Below, one piece after another: positions 45,090-56,258 of a stretch of 64,000 nt of DNA. The DNA is taken from the NCBI GenBank assembly GCA_949152475.1, contig OX424563.1, positions 23,843,001 through 23,907,000 of the forward strand. Reading direction: 5' to 3'. The stretch's first letter is position 1. Every line of letters starts with the position of its first letter. The notes beneath the pieces were generated by a model that worked only from the letters and a program-made list of their open reading frames with translations, searched no databases and was not told where the DNA came from. A program made the translations under genes and the position numbers. The stretch is from Terebella lapidaria. Taxonomy: Eukaryota > Annelida > Polychaeta > Terebellida > Terebellidae.

Positions 45090-45450
45090 GGGCAATTCCA
45101 CATAGAAAAGGACGTCAAGTGAAATTTTTGTTTTGCGTAATTGCAGTCTACTTCAAGGTGTTTTAGGTAAACATACACCCATAATTTCCAAAACTAACTT
45201 CAATATGAACGACCATTTGATGAATCGGATCAAACGATGATCATGTTAGATGGTTCACGGAGAATGAAAGTTGATACAAAGTTACAGGAAACTGAACTGA
45301 TGTATATTTGTCTTCCGCTCACCTACACAGCTTAATTTCATTGACCAGTTCTGACAAAACACATACCCTAAAACATGAATTAGCAAGAAGTACCTAGCTA
45401 AAAGCCTTTTAGGATTATGGCACATGGGAAGCATGAATTTTTTGGTATAA

Positions 45451-45646
45451 ATCCGTTACCAAATTTCTATCAAAAATTTTGGTTTTAAATAAACCAAATG
45501 TTTTCAGTTTGAGTGAGGTGAACATTGTTTTAGTGCTATCCAAGGTATTACAAATAACAATACACCCGCGGTTGATTTGATGATTACTTAGTTGTTTTCC
45601 CTGACCAAAACAATGTAATTCCGTTACCTCCTGAAATTCCGTTACC
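45451..45646 (+). repeat. Left subterminal motif cluster of the transposon
   Basis: AATCCGTTACC at about 45450, TAATTCCGTTACC at 45616 and AAATTCCGTTACC at about 45634, all in the same direction. The right end has four more (47898, 47919, 48108, 48284). Repeated subterminal boxes often bind the transposase; that role is inferred. Confidence 0.65.
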
Positions 45647-46010
45647 TGTAGCATATTCTCATTGTGTCTCATTAAAAAATGCCATCTTCAGCATTTATTT
45701 GTTAGTTGTAATACTTTCTGAAATGCTCACCCACCAAATATAAAGAACTTTCGGTCAGTTAATTTTATTGAATCCACTAAAAATACATGTGCATGAGGTT
45801 GATTGATTGTTCTCCACGGTCTCCACCAAATGTATCATCCGGAGTTCTCATCCAAATGCATTACATATATGATTGAGTATGATAGGGTGTAATATCTGTT
45901 AAGAATTATCACTATTATGTTTTTATGGTTACACAATCAGTGCTATAAACGTCATTTGTTTACCTGTATGGTAAACCACTCATTCCATTTCACTTGCCCC
46001 TTTCCTCATC

Positions 46011-46454
46011 ATGGCACTCACACCACAAGAGAAAATGCGCCGTTATAGGGCAAGAATGGATGAGACTAAGAAATTATCTGTGAAAGAAAAGGATAGAAAG
46101 CGGAAGAAATCCAAGAGAAGTACATTGTCAGAAAGTGAACTGAACATTCTTAGGAGAAAGAACAGAGACAGTGTGAGGAAATATAGACTATTTAAAAGGC
46201 TATCTTCTGATGTGACCAACAGTCCAGCGAAAATATCCAGCTTTCGTTCAGCACAGGCACTTGGAAAGGCGAAAATGAAAGTCAAAATAGGGCTTCCTAA
46301 GTCTCCACGTAAGAGAAAAATTGTTCTCGCCTGTCTGGCCCAGGAATCTGGCTTGGCATTGAAACATCCTGTTGAGAGGCAACCACAGAGATCACGTGCC
46401 TTGGATGAGACAACACGCTTTGTAGTTCAAGATTTCTACATGAAAACAACCTGA
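46011..46454 (+). pseudogene. Transposase N-terminal region (basic DNA-binding-like)
   Basis: 147 codons beginning MALTPQEKMRRYRARMDE, very rich in Lys/Arg (KEKDRKRKKSKR, RRKNRDSVRKYR), then SFRSAQALGKAKMKVKIGLP and SPRKRKIVLACL. I recall this N-terminus from uncharacterised repetitive proteins of cnidarians, molluscs and fish; the basic repeats suggest DNA binding. The start is good: the first ATG after a frame without coding signal, with the family-like MxxTPxEKMRRYR. It ends at a TGA, after which relatives would continue. Confidence 0.65.
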
Positions 46455-46982
46455 ATGTGTCCCGGCCAGAAGGATGTGTACATTCATCGGAACAAACAAA
46501 CTGGAGAGAAACAGAGACTGCAAAAACACTACATGCTGACTATCCTCTCATAAGCATTTGCAAATTTACTGGATTGTCACCCAAACCTGAAAATCTCTTT
46601 TTCCAAGTTCTGTGACCTGCGGCCTCCTCAAGTGCAGCTACTGAATGACATTCAACACTACTCTTGCCTCTGCAAGTACCACGAGAATGTCCGACTGCTC
46701 TTGTGTTGTCTTTCGAAATCTGTTTTGACAACAGGCAGACTTGACTTGAAACAGACTTGAAACCTGTCTCCAGGCACTCGAATACCAAGTTCCGAAAAAT
46801 CTGCAACACACATTCGTCAAAAGAATACAATGTGAAGCATTCATACAAGCAAAAGCAAGAACCGAAATCGATACTTCAACAATAGTCGTGCAAGTTGACT
46901 TCGCTGAAAACTACACAACAAAGGAACAAAACGAGATCCAATCAGCTTACTGGTCATATAACCATATCACCCTATTCACTGT
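46455..46982 (+). pseudogene. Transposase middle region, interrupted
   Basis: Shifts of frame separate recognisable pieces: FSKFCDLRPPQVQLL followed by CLCKYHENVRLLL (a C-x-C-x2-H zinc-like cluster, about 46600-46710) and QVDFAENYTTKEQ followed by EIQSAYW (about 46890-46950). The D of VDFAENY is a candidate first catalytic acid. An 11-bp tandem duplication (TACTCATTCCA, about 46999-47020) causes one of the shifts. Confidence 0.6.
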
Positions 46983-47894
46983 ATGTGCTTGGGAAAATAC
47001 TCATTCCATACTCATTCCATGGTGATTGTGTCGGACTATATGTCACATGACAAGTATGCATCCTTCACCTTCTTCACGATGGCTCTGGCTAAGTTAGAAG
47101 AAATCATTGGAAAAAGTTTCCAATCCGTAGTAGTTTTCTCTGACGGAACTGCGAGTCATTTCAAGCAACGATATCTGCTGTGTGGTCTCACCCTCCTTTC
47201 AAGGAACATTGAGTGGAACTTTTTCGCAACTAGCCACGGGAAGGGCGCCGTCGGTGGCATTGGTGGTGAAACAAAAAGAAAGGTGAGCACCGAAGTGCTT
47301 AGTGGCAGGGCAAATGTTCAGGACAGCAAAACATTCGCTGCCACTGCCGGAACGGTCGCTGGGAAAACAACGGTGCTCCGCTGCTCATCGGATGGAGTTG
47401 AGACGAAGATGTCAGACCTCGACAGTCAGTGGGAAGGCATCAGCTCTGTATCGGACACTCAGAGAATCCACAAAACCATAGTCGTCATGTCATACGTTTT
47501 GGATACCCAGTACCACGAGCAGAGCACCAAGACACATCAACATGTCTTTAGGAAAGACCATGATGTGCAGATCGAGCAGCCAACATGCTCAACAGCAGTA
47601 ATTTCAGAAGTCACAATACTAATAACCACTCCTGGACAATGGGTGGTCGTCAAGTATCTCGGAAAACGGAATGTGCGACACTTCGTGGGACAAGTCACCT
47701 CCGTCACTGGTGAAGACTTCGCAGTTAAATTCCTAAAGTTTTCTGCCAGTTCTGGGATTAAATTGGTGTGGCCTTCAAAAGACGATGTGGACACAGTTGA
47801 CAGGTCTGGCATTGTAGCTACATTACGCGAGCCACAGATGGACAGGAGAGGTGTCCTCACCTTCCAAGAAAACTTGGAACAGTTCAAAGTTTGA
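46983..47894 (+). pseudogene. Transposase catalytic core and C-terminal domain, 303 codons
   Basis: Contains VSDYMSHDKYASFTFF, then VVVFSDGTASHFKQRY (candidate second acid in SDG) and WNFFATSHGKGAVGGIGG followed by ETKRKV, a strongly patterned block with an RNase H-like order (D, then D, then H-G-K-G). In relatives I remember, the GAVGG segment reads G-x-x-DG, so an acidic residue may be lost here. The last 90 residues (GQWVVVKYLGKRNVRHFVGQV ...) resemble a small beta-barrel domain. The natural start lies upstream in another frame. Confidence 0.65.
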
Positions 47895-48310
47895 CTTGTA
47901 ATTCCATTACCAATTCCAGTAATTCCGTTACCATATTATTCATAGCCATAACAAGCAAACATTTACATTAAGGGATTGATTTCGATTTGCATGTGAGCAA
48001 TTGTTCCACTCGTCGCATAACTGTTATAAATAGAAATAAATATTCTCGTACTATTCACAGTGTGTGCCAATTTTGACAGGCACCAAAAATATGATGTCTA
48101 TTTTTGTATAATTCCGTTACCGATCTTTCAGACTGCCTTGATTCCAGATGAAACGCGGAAATGATATGAAGATTTATGACTTTGCAGTCCTAATGCAGTA
48201 TTTGTTATATAACATATTTTAGGTCACATCAGCACAATTGATAAGGGGAAAAGGCATTGATATTCTCGTGTTTTTATCCAAATCGTAATTCCGTTACCGT
48301 GGAATTGCCC

Positions 48311-48640
48311 ACCTATACTAACTTCAAACTTTCTCCCTCATGTGACCATCCAGTGGGGTCATTTTACCCGAATACATAAGTTCGTCATGACACGCTGGTC
48401 AATAACGCTATATAATTGACATACCACATGACAGACAGGGTAAGCATATGACTTCCGTAAACATTTTAGTCAACTGATTCAGCAATAAATGTCATCGGAA
48501 CTCTTTCCTTGTCACAGTTAACGGTTACCCAAATATTGACAATAACCATGGTCTGAAACCCAGGGGATGTCCAAGTGTTTCACATCACCAAATAATTTCA
48601 GAATGCTGCTACATTGTATGTCCCAATACTTACATCCCAA
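48311..48640 (+). repeat. Dispersed repeat family A, copy 5, right half
   Basis: Begins with the second ACCT and continues CTAACTTCAAACTTTCTCC, CCAGTGGGGTCAT, ACATGACAGACAGGGTAAG through GGTCTGAAACCCAGGGGATG. Same order as 35680-35950. Confidence 0.87.
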
Positions 48641-48656
48641 CTTATTGCCACCAATA

Positions 48657-49482
48657 AGGCCATCGTTTTTTATTTAATTGTTTTACGAAAAAATCTTTGC
48701 TAAAACTTTACAGTCGGTCGGTAGGAGCGAATAAAAATAAATGTAGCTGGAATTATGTGGTCGGTCGGGTAAAAAAAAATACAAACCAATTTTGGACAAT
48801 AAATTCAATACTATACATGCTGAAGTGCTCGTACTTCCGCTCCTTGTACAATATTACTGAACCTTCCTGTCATTTTGTAGTGGGATACCACCAAGACGTA
48901 TCAGGAAACACATAAAATGGTGGCTATGATTTCATATCGCTTCTAAAATATGACTCAACATTATGTTTGATGTACATGACTTCTGAAAACAACAATGGCA
49001 TGAAATGCACATCTCATGATATTCTGAGGCATATAAAACACATAAAAGTGGTAAAAACTCAATTTTATCTACAAAAAAACCCCCAAAACAAAACAAAAGT
49101 AGAACAGAAAGCCTGACCAGAAATAACAAATCACATGAAATATGTATATGAACGAAAGGATTACTGTCATTGTTTTGTTAATTACTAGACTACATAAATT
49201 TTGTGACAAAGTTTGACAGTGAGATTAAGAGAGTTCTGCTGATGTATACTTTCATCTTTTCCTGCTCCATCAACGTACGATTGTTGAAGACATGCAATGC
49301 GCTCCATACAACAGTTCTCAGCCACATACAATCTTGATGCACCACACTTTTTTCGGCGCCTTTTGTTCCGAGTCGGCGGGATAATAAAAATAAAAACATG
49401 AACAGCTGAATTTATTTATTAGCGGCCAATTTTGACTAGAGTCGGCGGGTTTGTAAAACAATTGATCAAAAAATAATGGCCT
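48657..49482 (+). mobile_element. MITE with AGGCCAT TIRs
   Basis: Left AGGCCATCGTTTTTTATTTAA and the reverse complement of the right end AGGCCATTATTTTTTGATCAA agree over about 33 bp, followed on both sides by TTGTTTTAC and GTCGG-rich subterminal sequence (CGGTCGGTAGG against CCGCCGACTC). The target duplication is unclear (TA or A). No transposase; a 69-codon minus-strand frame inside is not recognised. Confidence 0.72.
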
Positions 49483-49554
49483 AAAAACAGAGTTATGAAA
49501 TATGTGATTAGTCGCAAGTCAGAACACTCATGACACAACACAAACAGATATAGC

Positions 49555-50930
49555 GTGGAGAATAGTAACTACCGATTACATAAACAATTCAGACCCGATT
49601 CATGCATGCAGAAGAATTATGATGATGACATGTATAGTGAGTGGATTGGTGTAAGTCTTGAAATATGATTACAATCGAGCCATTCTGCATATCATATCGT
49701 ACCAACATAATAGTCAAAAATGGTGTGAATACATTGTTTTGTTAACATTTACATCATGTTTTTACTGTATTCCGTTGTAAAAGTAAAATATCTGTTCACA
49801 CCATAGGGCACTGCATTGTACGATTCATATTCACAATACCACCTGTTAACACCTGTTGCTGTTCCGTGGAAGATTATAATTTTTTGGATGCATTATGATA
49901 TCTTTATGCGGGTATGCATGTACTCGCACGATGTAACGAAACACAAAATGTGACTGATAATGTTCATCTTCGGAACTCAATACTGAAGAGCAACGTTGCA
50001 AATGAAATATGGAAAAGTGTCAAAAACAATCTTAGTATGAATACGTGTTCCTCTGATGCAAAAGAATGACTTGCTATGCATAGCATTGTTCCATTTCGTC
50101 CGTAATGTAATGTTCGTTTTCTGTGAACTACTGCTTCAATATAAATATAACTCCATGTTATTCAGTACGAATCATTAGATTAGAATACTCGACACATCAC
50201 AACGGAATATTCGATGACCAAAGGTGTGAAAATATTGGTCATTCATCATGTCAGTGTACAATACACGTATATCAATATTTTGGCTTCGTTAGTGCTTTGC
50301 CTGCAGCTGTTCTTTATTGAATCATCCTCTACTGAGCAAGAAACCTTCCCATTCGGCACTGATGTTCTCACATACATTCACAACAGCATTGAACAGTGTT
50401 GTAGGTCGTTGTTGCTTTAGTACGAATAATTTTTAGCAAGTGGTAACATATGTACGAAGTGTATTTTGAAGTAATATTGGGAGAATGTTATAGATTTTAC
50501 CGTACATTTCTGACCAAACAAAGAGAACATAATAGTTATATATCTGCACTTGTATGTCCAAACAGATGCCCTTTTCTAATTGATTTCATTGCGAGTTTCT
50601 GGTTTGAGTTTGTTGACACTACCGCCATTCTCTGTACTTTTTATCGCTTGATATAATGTAAACTGGGTCAGGTCAGAGTTAACTCTGAGTGGCGCACAAA
50701 AACAGTGATCTAATCCCCACGTTCACGTGTTATTCCATCGGGTATTTCATAAACCGTATTCTCACATGGCCAGTCATTAATCCAATATGCCATAGTCTGA
50801 AATGAACCGGCTAGGTTTTCTGTTCGTTCCAACATTCCCGTTGTTTTGATTCGTTTCTGACAATGACAATGTGTTTCCCGTCTGGGGCAGGATGAGCTCA
50901 GTGTGACGATGGTCAAGAGACAATTAGGGT
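49555..50930 (+). repeat. Dispersed repeat family B, copy
   Basis: Counterpart of 40345-41720 in the same orientation. It extends further through GACAATGTGTTTCCCGTCT, GGGCAGGATGAGCTCAGT and TTTTAGCTGGAAAACG, which are shared with 56650-56760. Confidence 0.82.
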
Positions 50931-51109
50931 TTTAGCTGGAAAACGGCATTTGGGCCATCCCTGGTTTGAGCTTGGTTTCGTAGGTTGTTGCGGGTGTGGT
51001 TCTATGAGCGTGGTGCATGCGGATGAAATACTGATATTCCCCTGCATGCAACACAACTCGTTACTAGAATGATATCAGCAACACCCATTTCACCGATAGT
51101 GCAAATTTT

Positions 51110-52490
51110 AAGGCATTTCGGAAGAAATGCCTTTATGGTTTCAGCAGAATTTTTTTTTCCTTTTTTTTCCCCTTTTTTTTCCGCCGTTTTGGTTTCCGAC
51201 CGATAACTTGAGTTTGCCTCGATGTATTTTCGCCAAATTCGTCAGAGATATGTGGAAGAACCTTATTGTTTTTCAGCCGGATCCGAGGTCCGTGAGGATG
51301 AAATCAATGTTGTTTTTTGCACTTTGTTTCCGCACGATAACTCAAAAAGTATGTGAGCAATGTATGCCGAACTTTGCATGGAGGTTCATATATCAACAGG
51401 GAAGAACCCTATTGATTTTGGGAGCAATCCGTCAAACGACCTTTGACCTAGAGGTCGGAAGAGTTTTCGCCCAGTCGTCCTTGAGATTTCCTGCATATCT
51501 TGGAAATGGTGCGTCGTGGAGCGAAATGGACATTTATTTCGGCCTCGTCGCCCTAGACAAACATGTCTAAGGGGTATTAAGGATGACCTTCGACCTTGAC
51601 CTTGAATTTTTCTGCCGAGTCGGCATTTTTCGTTTGCGTCGATATCTCGGAAACGGTGCGTCGTAGAGCGAAACGGACGTTATTTGCGGCCTCGTGGCAC
51701 TGGACAAACATGTCTAAGGGGTATTATGGATGAACTTTGACCTTCACCCACAATTTTTTCGCCGAGTCAGCATTTTTCATTTTCGTCGGTATCTCGGAGA
51801 CGGTGTGTCGTAGAGCGAAACGGACGTTAATTTCGGACTCGTCGCCCTGGACAAACATGTCTGAGCGGTATTAAGGATGACCTTCGACCTTGACCCTGAA
51901 TATTTCTCTCGAGTTGGCATTTTTTGTTTTCGTCGATATCTCGGAAACCTTGCGTCATAGAGCGAAATGGACGTTATTTTCGGCCTCGTGGCACTAGACA
52001 AACATGTCTATGGGGTATAATGGATGAACTTTTACCTTCACCTAAAATTTTTTCGCCGTGTCGGCATTTTTCGTTTTCATTGATTGATATCTCGGAAACA
52101 GTGTGTCGTACAGCGAAACGGACGTTAATTTCGGACTCGTCGCACTAGACAAACATGTCTAAGGGGTATTAATGATGACCTTCGACCTTGACCTTGAATT
52201 TTTCTGACGAGTCCGCATTTTTCGTTTTCGTCGATATCTCGGAAACAGTGCGTTGTAGAGCGAAACGGACGTTATTTTCGTACTCGGGCACTAGACAAAC
52301 ATGTCTAAGGGGTATTATGGATAAACTTTTACATTGACCTGAAATTTTTTCGCCCAGTCGGCATTTTTCGTTTTCGTCGATATCTTGGAAACAGTGTGTC
52401 GTAGAGCATTGTAGAGCCCATGGTAAACATGTTATAAATATTACAAATTAGTCTTAACACCGAAATGCCTCCAAGGCATCTTTAGGCCTT
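51110..52490 (+). mobile_element. Helentron/HINE-like non-autonomous element, apparently complete
   Basis: Starts with hairpin AAGGCATTTC-GGAA-GAAATGCCTT (51110-51133). A module of about 365 bp follows, then six to seven 147-bp repeats, then a 3' end at about 52460-52490. That end contains the inverted copy CCGAAATGCCT of the 5' end and two small hairpins (ATGCCT/AGGCAT; AAGGC/GCCTT). Subterminal inverted repeats plus a 3' hairpin and a tandem core are the pattern of Helentron-derived DINE/HINE/pearl elements. Insertion between T and T could not be shown. Confidence 0.65.
51501..52410 (+). repeat. 147-bp tandem repeat array, short copy
   Basis: The box TATCTCGGAAACGGTG recurs at 51501, 51648, 51795, 51942, 52093, 52240 and 52386 (steps 147, 147, 147, 151, 147, 146). 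Units also alternate between two types (TTAAGGATGACC and TTATGGATGAAC), suggesting a dimeric higher-order pattern. Same family as 1-3045, but the dyad is AGACAAACATGTCT here. Confidence 0.92.
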
Positions 52491-55044
52491 GAAGTCTAGT
52501 ATATAGTCGATTTTTCATCACAATATATAGATTATATTTTGCTTGTAAGTTTAACGTACACAAATGAAAGCAGTTGCATTTACATACTCGCTGTGCAAAT
52601 ACTTTTGCTATATGTTAGGGTTCATCAAGAGACTTGGAAATTGGACGACTGACTTGCATCTGATCCTTCGGAATACTACATACTTGGCTTTGGTTCCATG
52701 TTTATAATATGCCCGTACATGGTGTCATTGTTTACCATATGTCTAGGGTGATGTCTAGGCAATTACTTGAGCATATCACAGTCTGATATCTGGCATCGTG
52801 TATCTGATAATATTACCTTCCAAACTGATATGTTCATGTCTTTGAATCGAATCTTCTGTATCGTATTACGGCTATCCTCATGGTTAAGGAATAATGTATA
52901 TATTTGGAGTAATTGTCGCACAATGTACGTCGAGGGCAAGGTGATATGGTCCCGAGACGCCGAAGGCGTCGAGGGCTATATCAACTGTCCCGAGAAGTTT
53001 ATTTTGCAGACAATTACGACAAAATTTATACAGTGTACATTATTTCTATTCTAACATGGTAAATGATTGTTAGAAAATAAATGTTACCGTGGCTACACTT
53101 GTTTATTCGGGTCATGACGTCTTTGTAGGTTGCATTGCTATGGTTTTTTGTAGGCTCCTTTGCTCCTGGAAATGTAGATCTGATAAAGACATAGGGCCCT
53201 ATATAAACTGATATAACACCTTTTGAAATAACTGCAATGCTTAGAGACCTCTGACGTCACCATGTTAGAATAGGAAATAAATTACCTGTGTTGTTGTGCG
53301 AAAAAAATTTCACCAAACACAGATGAGACGAAGATATACTTTTTGTCATAGTAATCTTTCAGAAATGCTCACAAACTACTGTCAATCGGTAAATCTCACT
53401 TGATTGGAATTCCAATATGTGTCAGTCGATATATGTACCTAACATCATTGGGTGCAAGATGAATTTGATCCATTTGAAATATCAAGGTAAATAGTTAAAT
53501 AAAGCTACACCTACTGCTTGGAGTGCATTATTCAAAACCTATAAATTGATGCATACATTCATAGAAAAAAATGCACGAAACGAAATAGGATGATTTGTCA
53601 TGTGGATATATTGTTAAGTGTTTGTTATTCCTTACATGTATCGTTGTTGTGAACAGCTTTCGGTATATTCTACAAGTAGTATTTCCCAAAAATGACCATT
53701 GATGAATTGTTGATATGAAGTGAGACGACATTGTGGAGGGACATGAACATTTCAACAGTGATCTGAAACAAAAATCATCCAAGAAAATGGCAACTAAGTT
53801 TTCCATGTTAAAATTTAGGGACTGAGCAACCTTATGATAATCAATCAGTCATGAACTGATTAAAAAATTGATCAGTCAGTCATCATATTTGTATGCATTT
53901 TCTTTTCGTACTTCCATGTAGAGTTTTTTTAAACATTAAAATGTGTGTCACAGAACATCAAGGTATGAAGTAAATAGTTGATATTGCAAAACTGTCTGAA
54001 TATATTGCAGCAACTGATATCTCAGTGAGACATCGGCTTAATTAAGTGTCCGGGTTTCACTTCACACCATAAGAGTTACGGCTTGATGGTACAGACAATT
54101 ATACGGACAGGTGTATATTACAAATTAAAACCAGTGAAGGATATGTATCACATGTATATCATGTTATCACGTTACATGGTAACTGTATTATTCGATCGTT
54201 ACAAAAAAAAATTACTAAGTATCTAGCATATAATATCGTATTCTATCATATGGTTTTGGTTTCAATTTGTGTATTTATGTCGTCACATTGGGTTTCGTAT
54301 TTCGTTGTGTGTGATGTTGATCCATATAGCCCGGTTCCTAACGAATGCCAAATTGCATTCGTTTTTTATGTCAATTGGAGAGAATTATTTTTGTCGCCAG
54401 CGGAAATATGTTGGGATGGGAATGTTTATGTGATTAATAACCTTAATCTATTGTATTAAATTGCTCATTATCCTCCATATAATAAAAAGAGAACAACATT
54501 TCAATAGATGTATATCTGAGTACAGATATTCAATGGTTTTAATGTTTTGGATCAAATTGCTAGTTTATGTGTCTCTTTTGGTGTAAGAAAATATTTGTCA
54601 TCACATTTATCACTTTTATATCGTAAACTATACAAGTTGACAACCTTTCGTAATTGTTCAGCTAATATCAGAAATTTAGCTCGGTATTTTTGCTGCGCTA
54701 CTGCATGCGTATATATTACGATAAATCAACAACAGTATTTGCGTTTATTCACAAGATCGAAGTGTAAAACCTCATGGAAACAATTAGAATTATTATTTTT
54801 GTAAGTGCTGTGATCCCTTTGTTGAGATTACTAGATTTGACAAATGATCGTAGGACCGTGCGTACTCGTGCCTACCCTCCGTGGGTCTGTTTTTTTACCC
54901 AAACTTAGAAGACCAGCGCGACGCGCTGGCCAATAACAGTATTAATTCACATATTTAATGACTCCTTGACGAGACATGATGAAGAGGAGAACATCCGGGT
55001 AAGTATTTGCTACATATATTGCTATGCACCTGACTCATCTAGCT
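52491..55044. other. Intergenic with small hairpins, no gene recognised
   Basis: Features seen: hairpin GACGCC-GAA-GGCGTC (52956-52970) within a TCGAGGG-rich MITE-like patch; an 18-bp inverted repeat TTCTATTCTAACATGGT / ACCATGTTAGAATAGGA (about 53043 and 53264); perfect hairpin CCAGCGCG-A-CGCGCTGG (54912-54928). A 92-codon minus frame (53528-53806) and an 85-codon plus frame (54547-54804) have no recognisable family. Confidence 0.45.
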
Positions 55045-55200
55045 ACTTAACACACTGTCTGCCCCTGATGACGCCAGTGTGTCTTTGGATAAACTATTTG
55101 GTCGGGCTTTGTTTCTATTGCAAAATGTTGTATTTTACGTTTCTTATTGTCATCATCAAAATCTTATTGTATTTATATAGATTGATACTTACTTTCACAC
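55045..55200 (+). repeat. Dispersed repeat family D, copy
   Basis: AACACACTGTCTGCCCCTGA, TGACGCCAGTGTGTCTTTGG, then TTGGTCGGGCTTTG: almost identical to 29102-29180 at first, then diverging (TTCTTATTGTCATCATCAAA). Confidence 0.8.
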
Positions 55201-55489
55201 ATAAATGAAAAACGCATTCGAATTTCCGGATGAAACTCACGATTCTTCGAATACTGTCTTGGTATACCCGGTATCTACGTGTAATGTGATAGCATGTTCC
55301 CGACATGAGTAAGAACAATCCATCCTTAATAAATTCAATCCGTTGATTGATTGATTAATCATCATATTGCAAAATATTTTAGATTCTCCACTGCAAATGT
55401 TTTCAAAACTGACCAACAGCAGCTTTCGACGTCAAAAGGTTTGCGACTTTCCCATCATCGCCAGCAATAGAATGAACTGTGTCTGTTAG

Positions 55490-55740
55490 TGGAGCCACTA
55501 GTTCGTCCGCATTGGCCTTAATGAATGTCAACCTGGAAGACGATGGGCTGGATAATTTGGGTGTGTAAGGGCAGAGATATGGATTTATGATGCATAGTAC
55601 TTGTTGGTAAACACCTGGCAGGAACGCAATCGATATCAGTTTTGCTTCGTATTGGGAAGAAAATAGACATATCCAGAGAAATATGCCTATTGCAAAAAGG
55701 CTGGAATGCCATGTGCAGTGGCAAAAGACATTGGAATACA
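55490..55740 (+). repeat. Dispersed repeat family B, distal part, second copy
   Basis: Partner of 41950-42230. On the minus strand it also reads FIKANADELVAPLTDTVHSI, a tidy peptide but without a family I recognise; I do not call an exon. Confidence 0.55.
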
Positions 55741-56258
55741 ATTTCTACCAGCCTCTAACTCAAACGAACTACCTTTACCGGTGGAGAGCTATCGAGTAAT
55801 TAGAATGGATCTGCAGAACTCTACCGGGAGTGGTGGAACAAAATCGAATGGGCCCCTGATATGACACTAACATCATGGTAGAACTGATGTCATATAAATA
55901 CCGTATAATAAAATCCAAACTATACACAACTCATTTCTCACTGTATGAGAAACCGTTATACATGTACATAAAATATGGAAAAGTGTTCATGTCATAATTT
56001 AGTTTTTGTGTTATAAACGATTTCCGAATTTTTATATACGCAATAGTTCATAGTTTTTCTAATTACATGTACCGAGCAAGCACATGACATTGTTCAATGT
56101 TTGCATGTTAGTGTTTCTTGGGCGAAACCTGTGGTCATCTTTGACAATATGTCTCACTTATAGATAATAAATCTTATGTTACAATTATGTTATGTTAACG
56201 AAGCATAGCATTCTAAACACCATTTCTGGTCACACTCGATATATTGCATCGAAAATTT
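55741..56258. other. Intergenic / margin of repeat family B
   Basis: Loose similarity to the family B section before 41090 (for example around GCATAGCATT). Nothing else recognised. Confidence 0.4.

Larger units (their letters stand above)
45090..48310 (+). mobile_element. TIR DNA transposon, 3,221 bp, 12-bp TIRs, ACCT target duplication
   Basis: Ends are GGGCAATTCCAC and GTGGAATTGCCC, flanked by ACCT on both sides. Removing the element plus one ACCT restores the sequence seen at 35655-35690. The interior carries one inferred transposase in broken frames (46011-47894) and seven AATTCCGTTACC-like boxes near both ends. A 4-bp duplication occurs in Sola, Chapaev and some Academ elements; Sola-like is my tentative guess, and an undescribed group is possible. 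It is inactive as it stands. Confidence 0.88.

Noticed and set aside
55403-55741. Possible exon (ANADELVAPLTDTVHSI...)
   Set aside because: A neat peptide, but it lies in repeat family B, and the partner at 41950-42230 does not support conserved coding.
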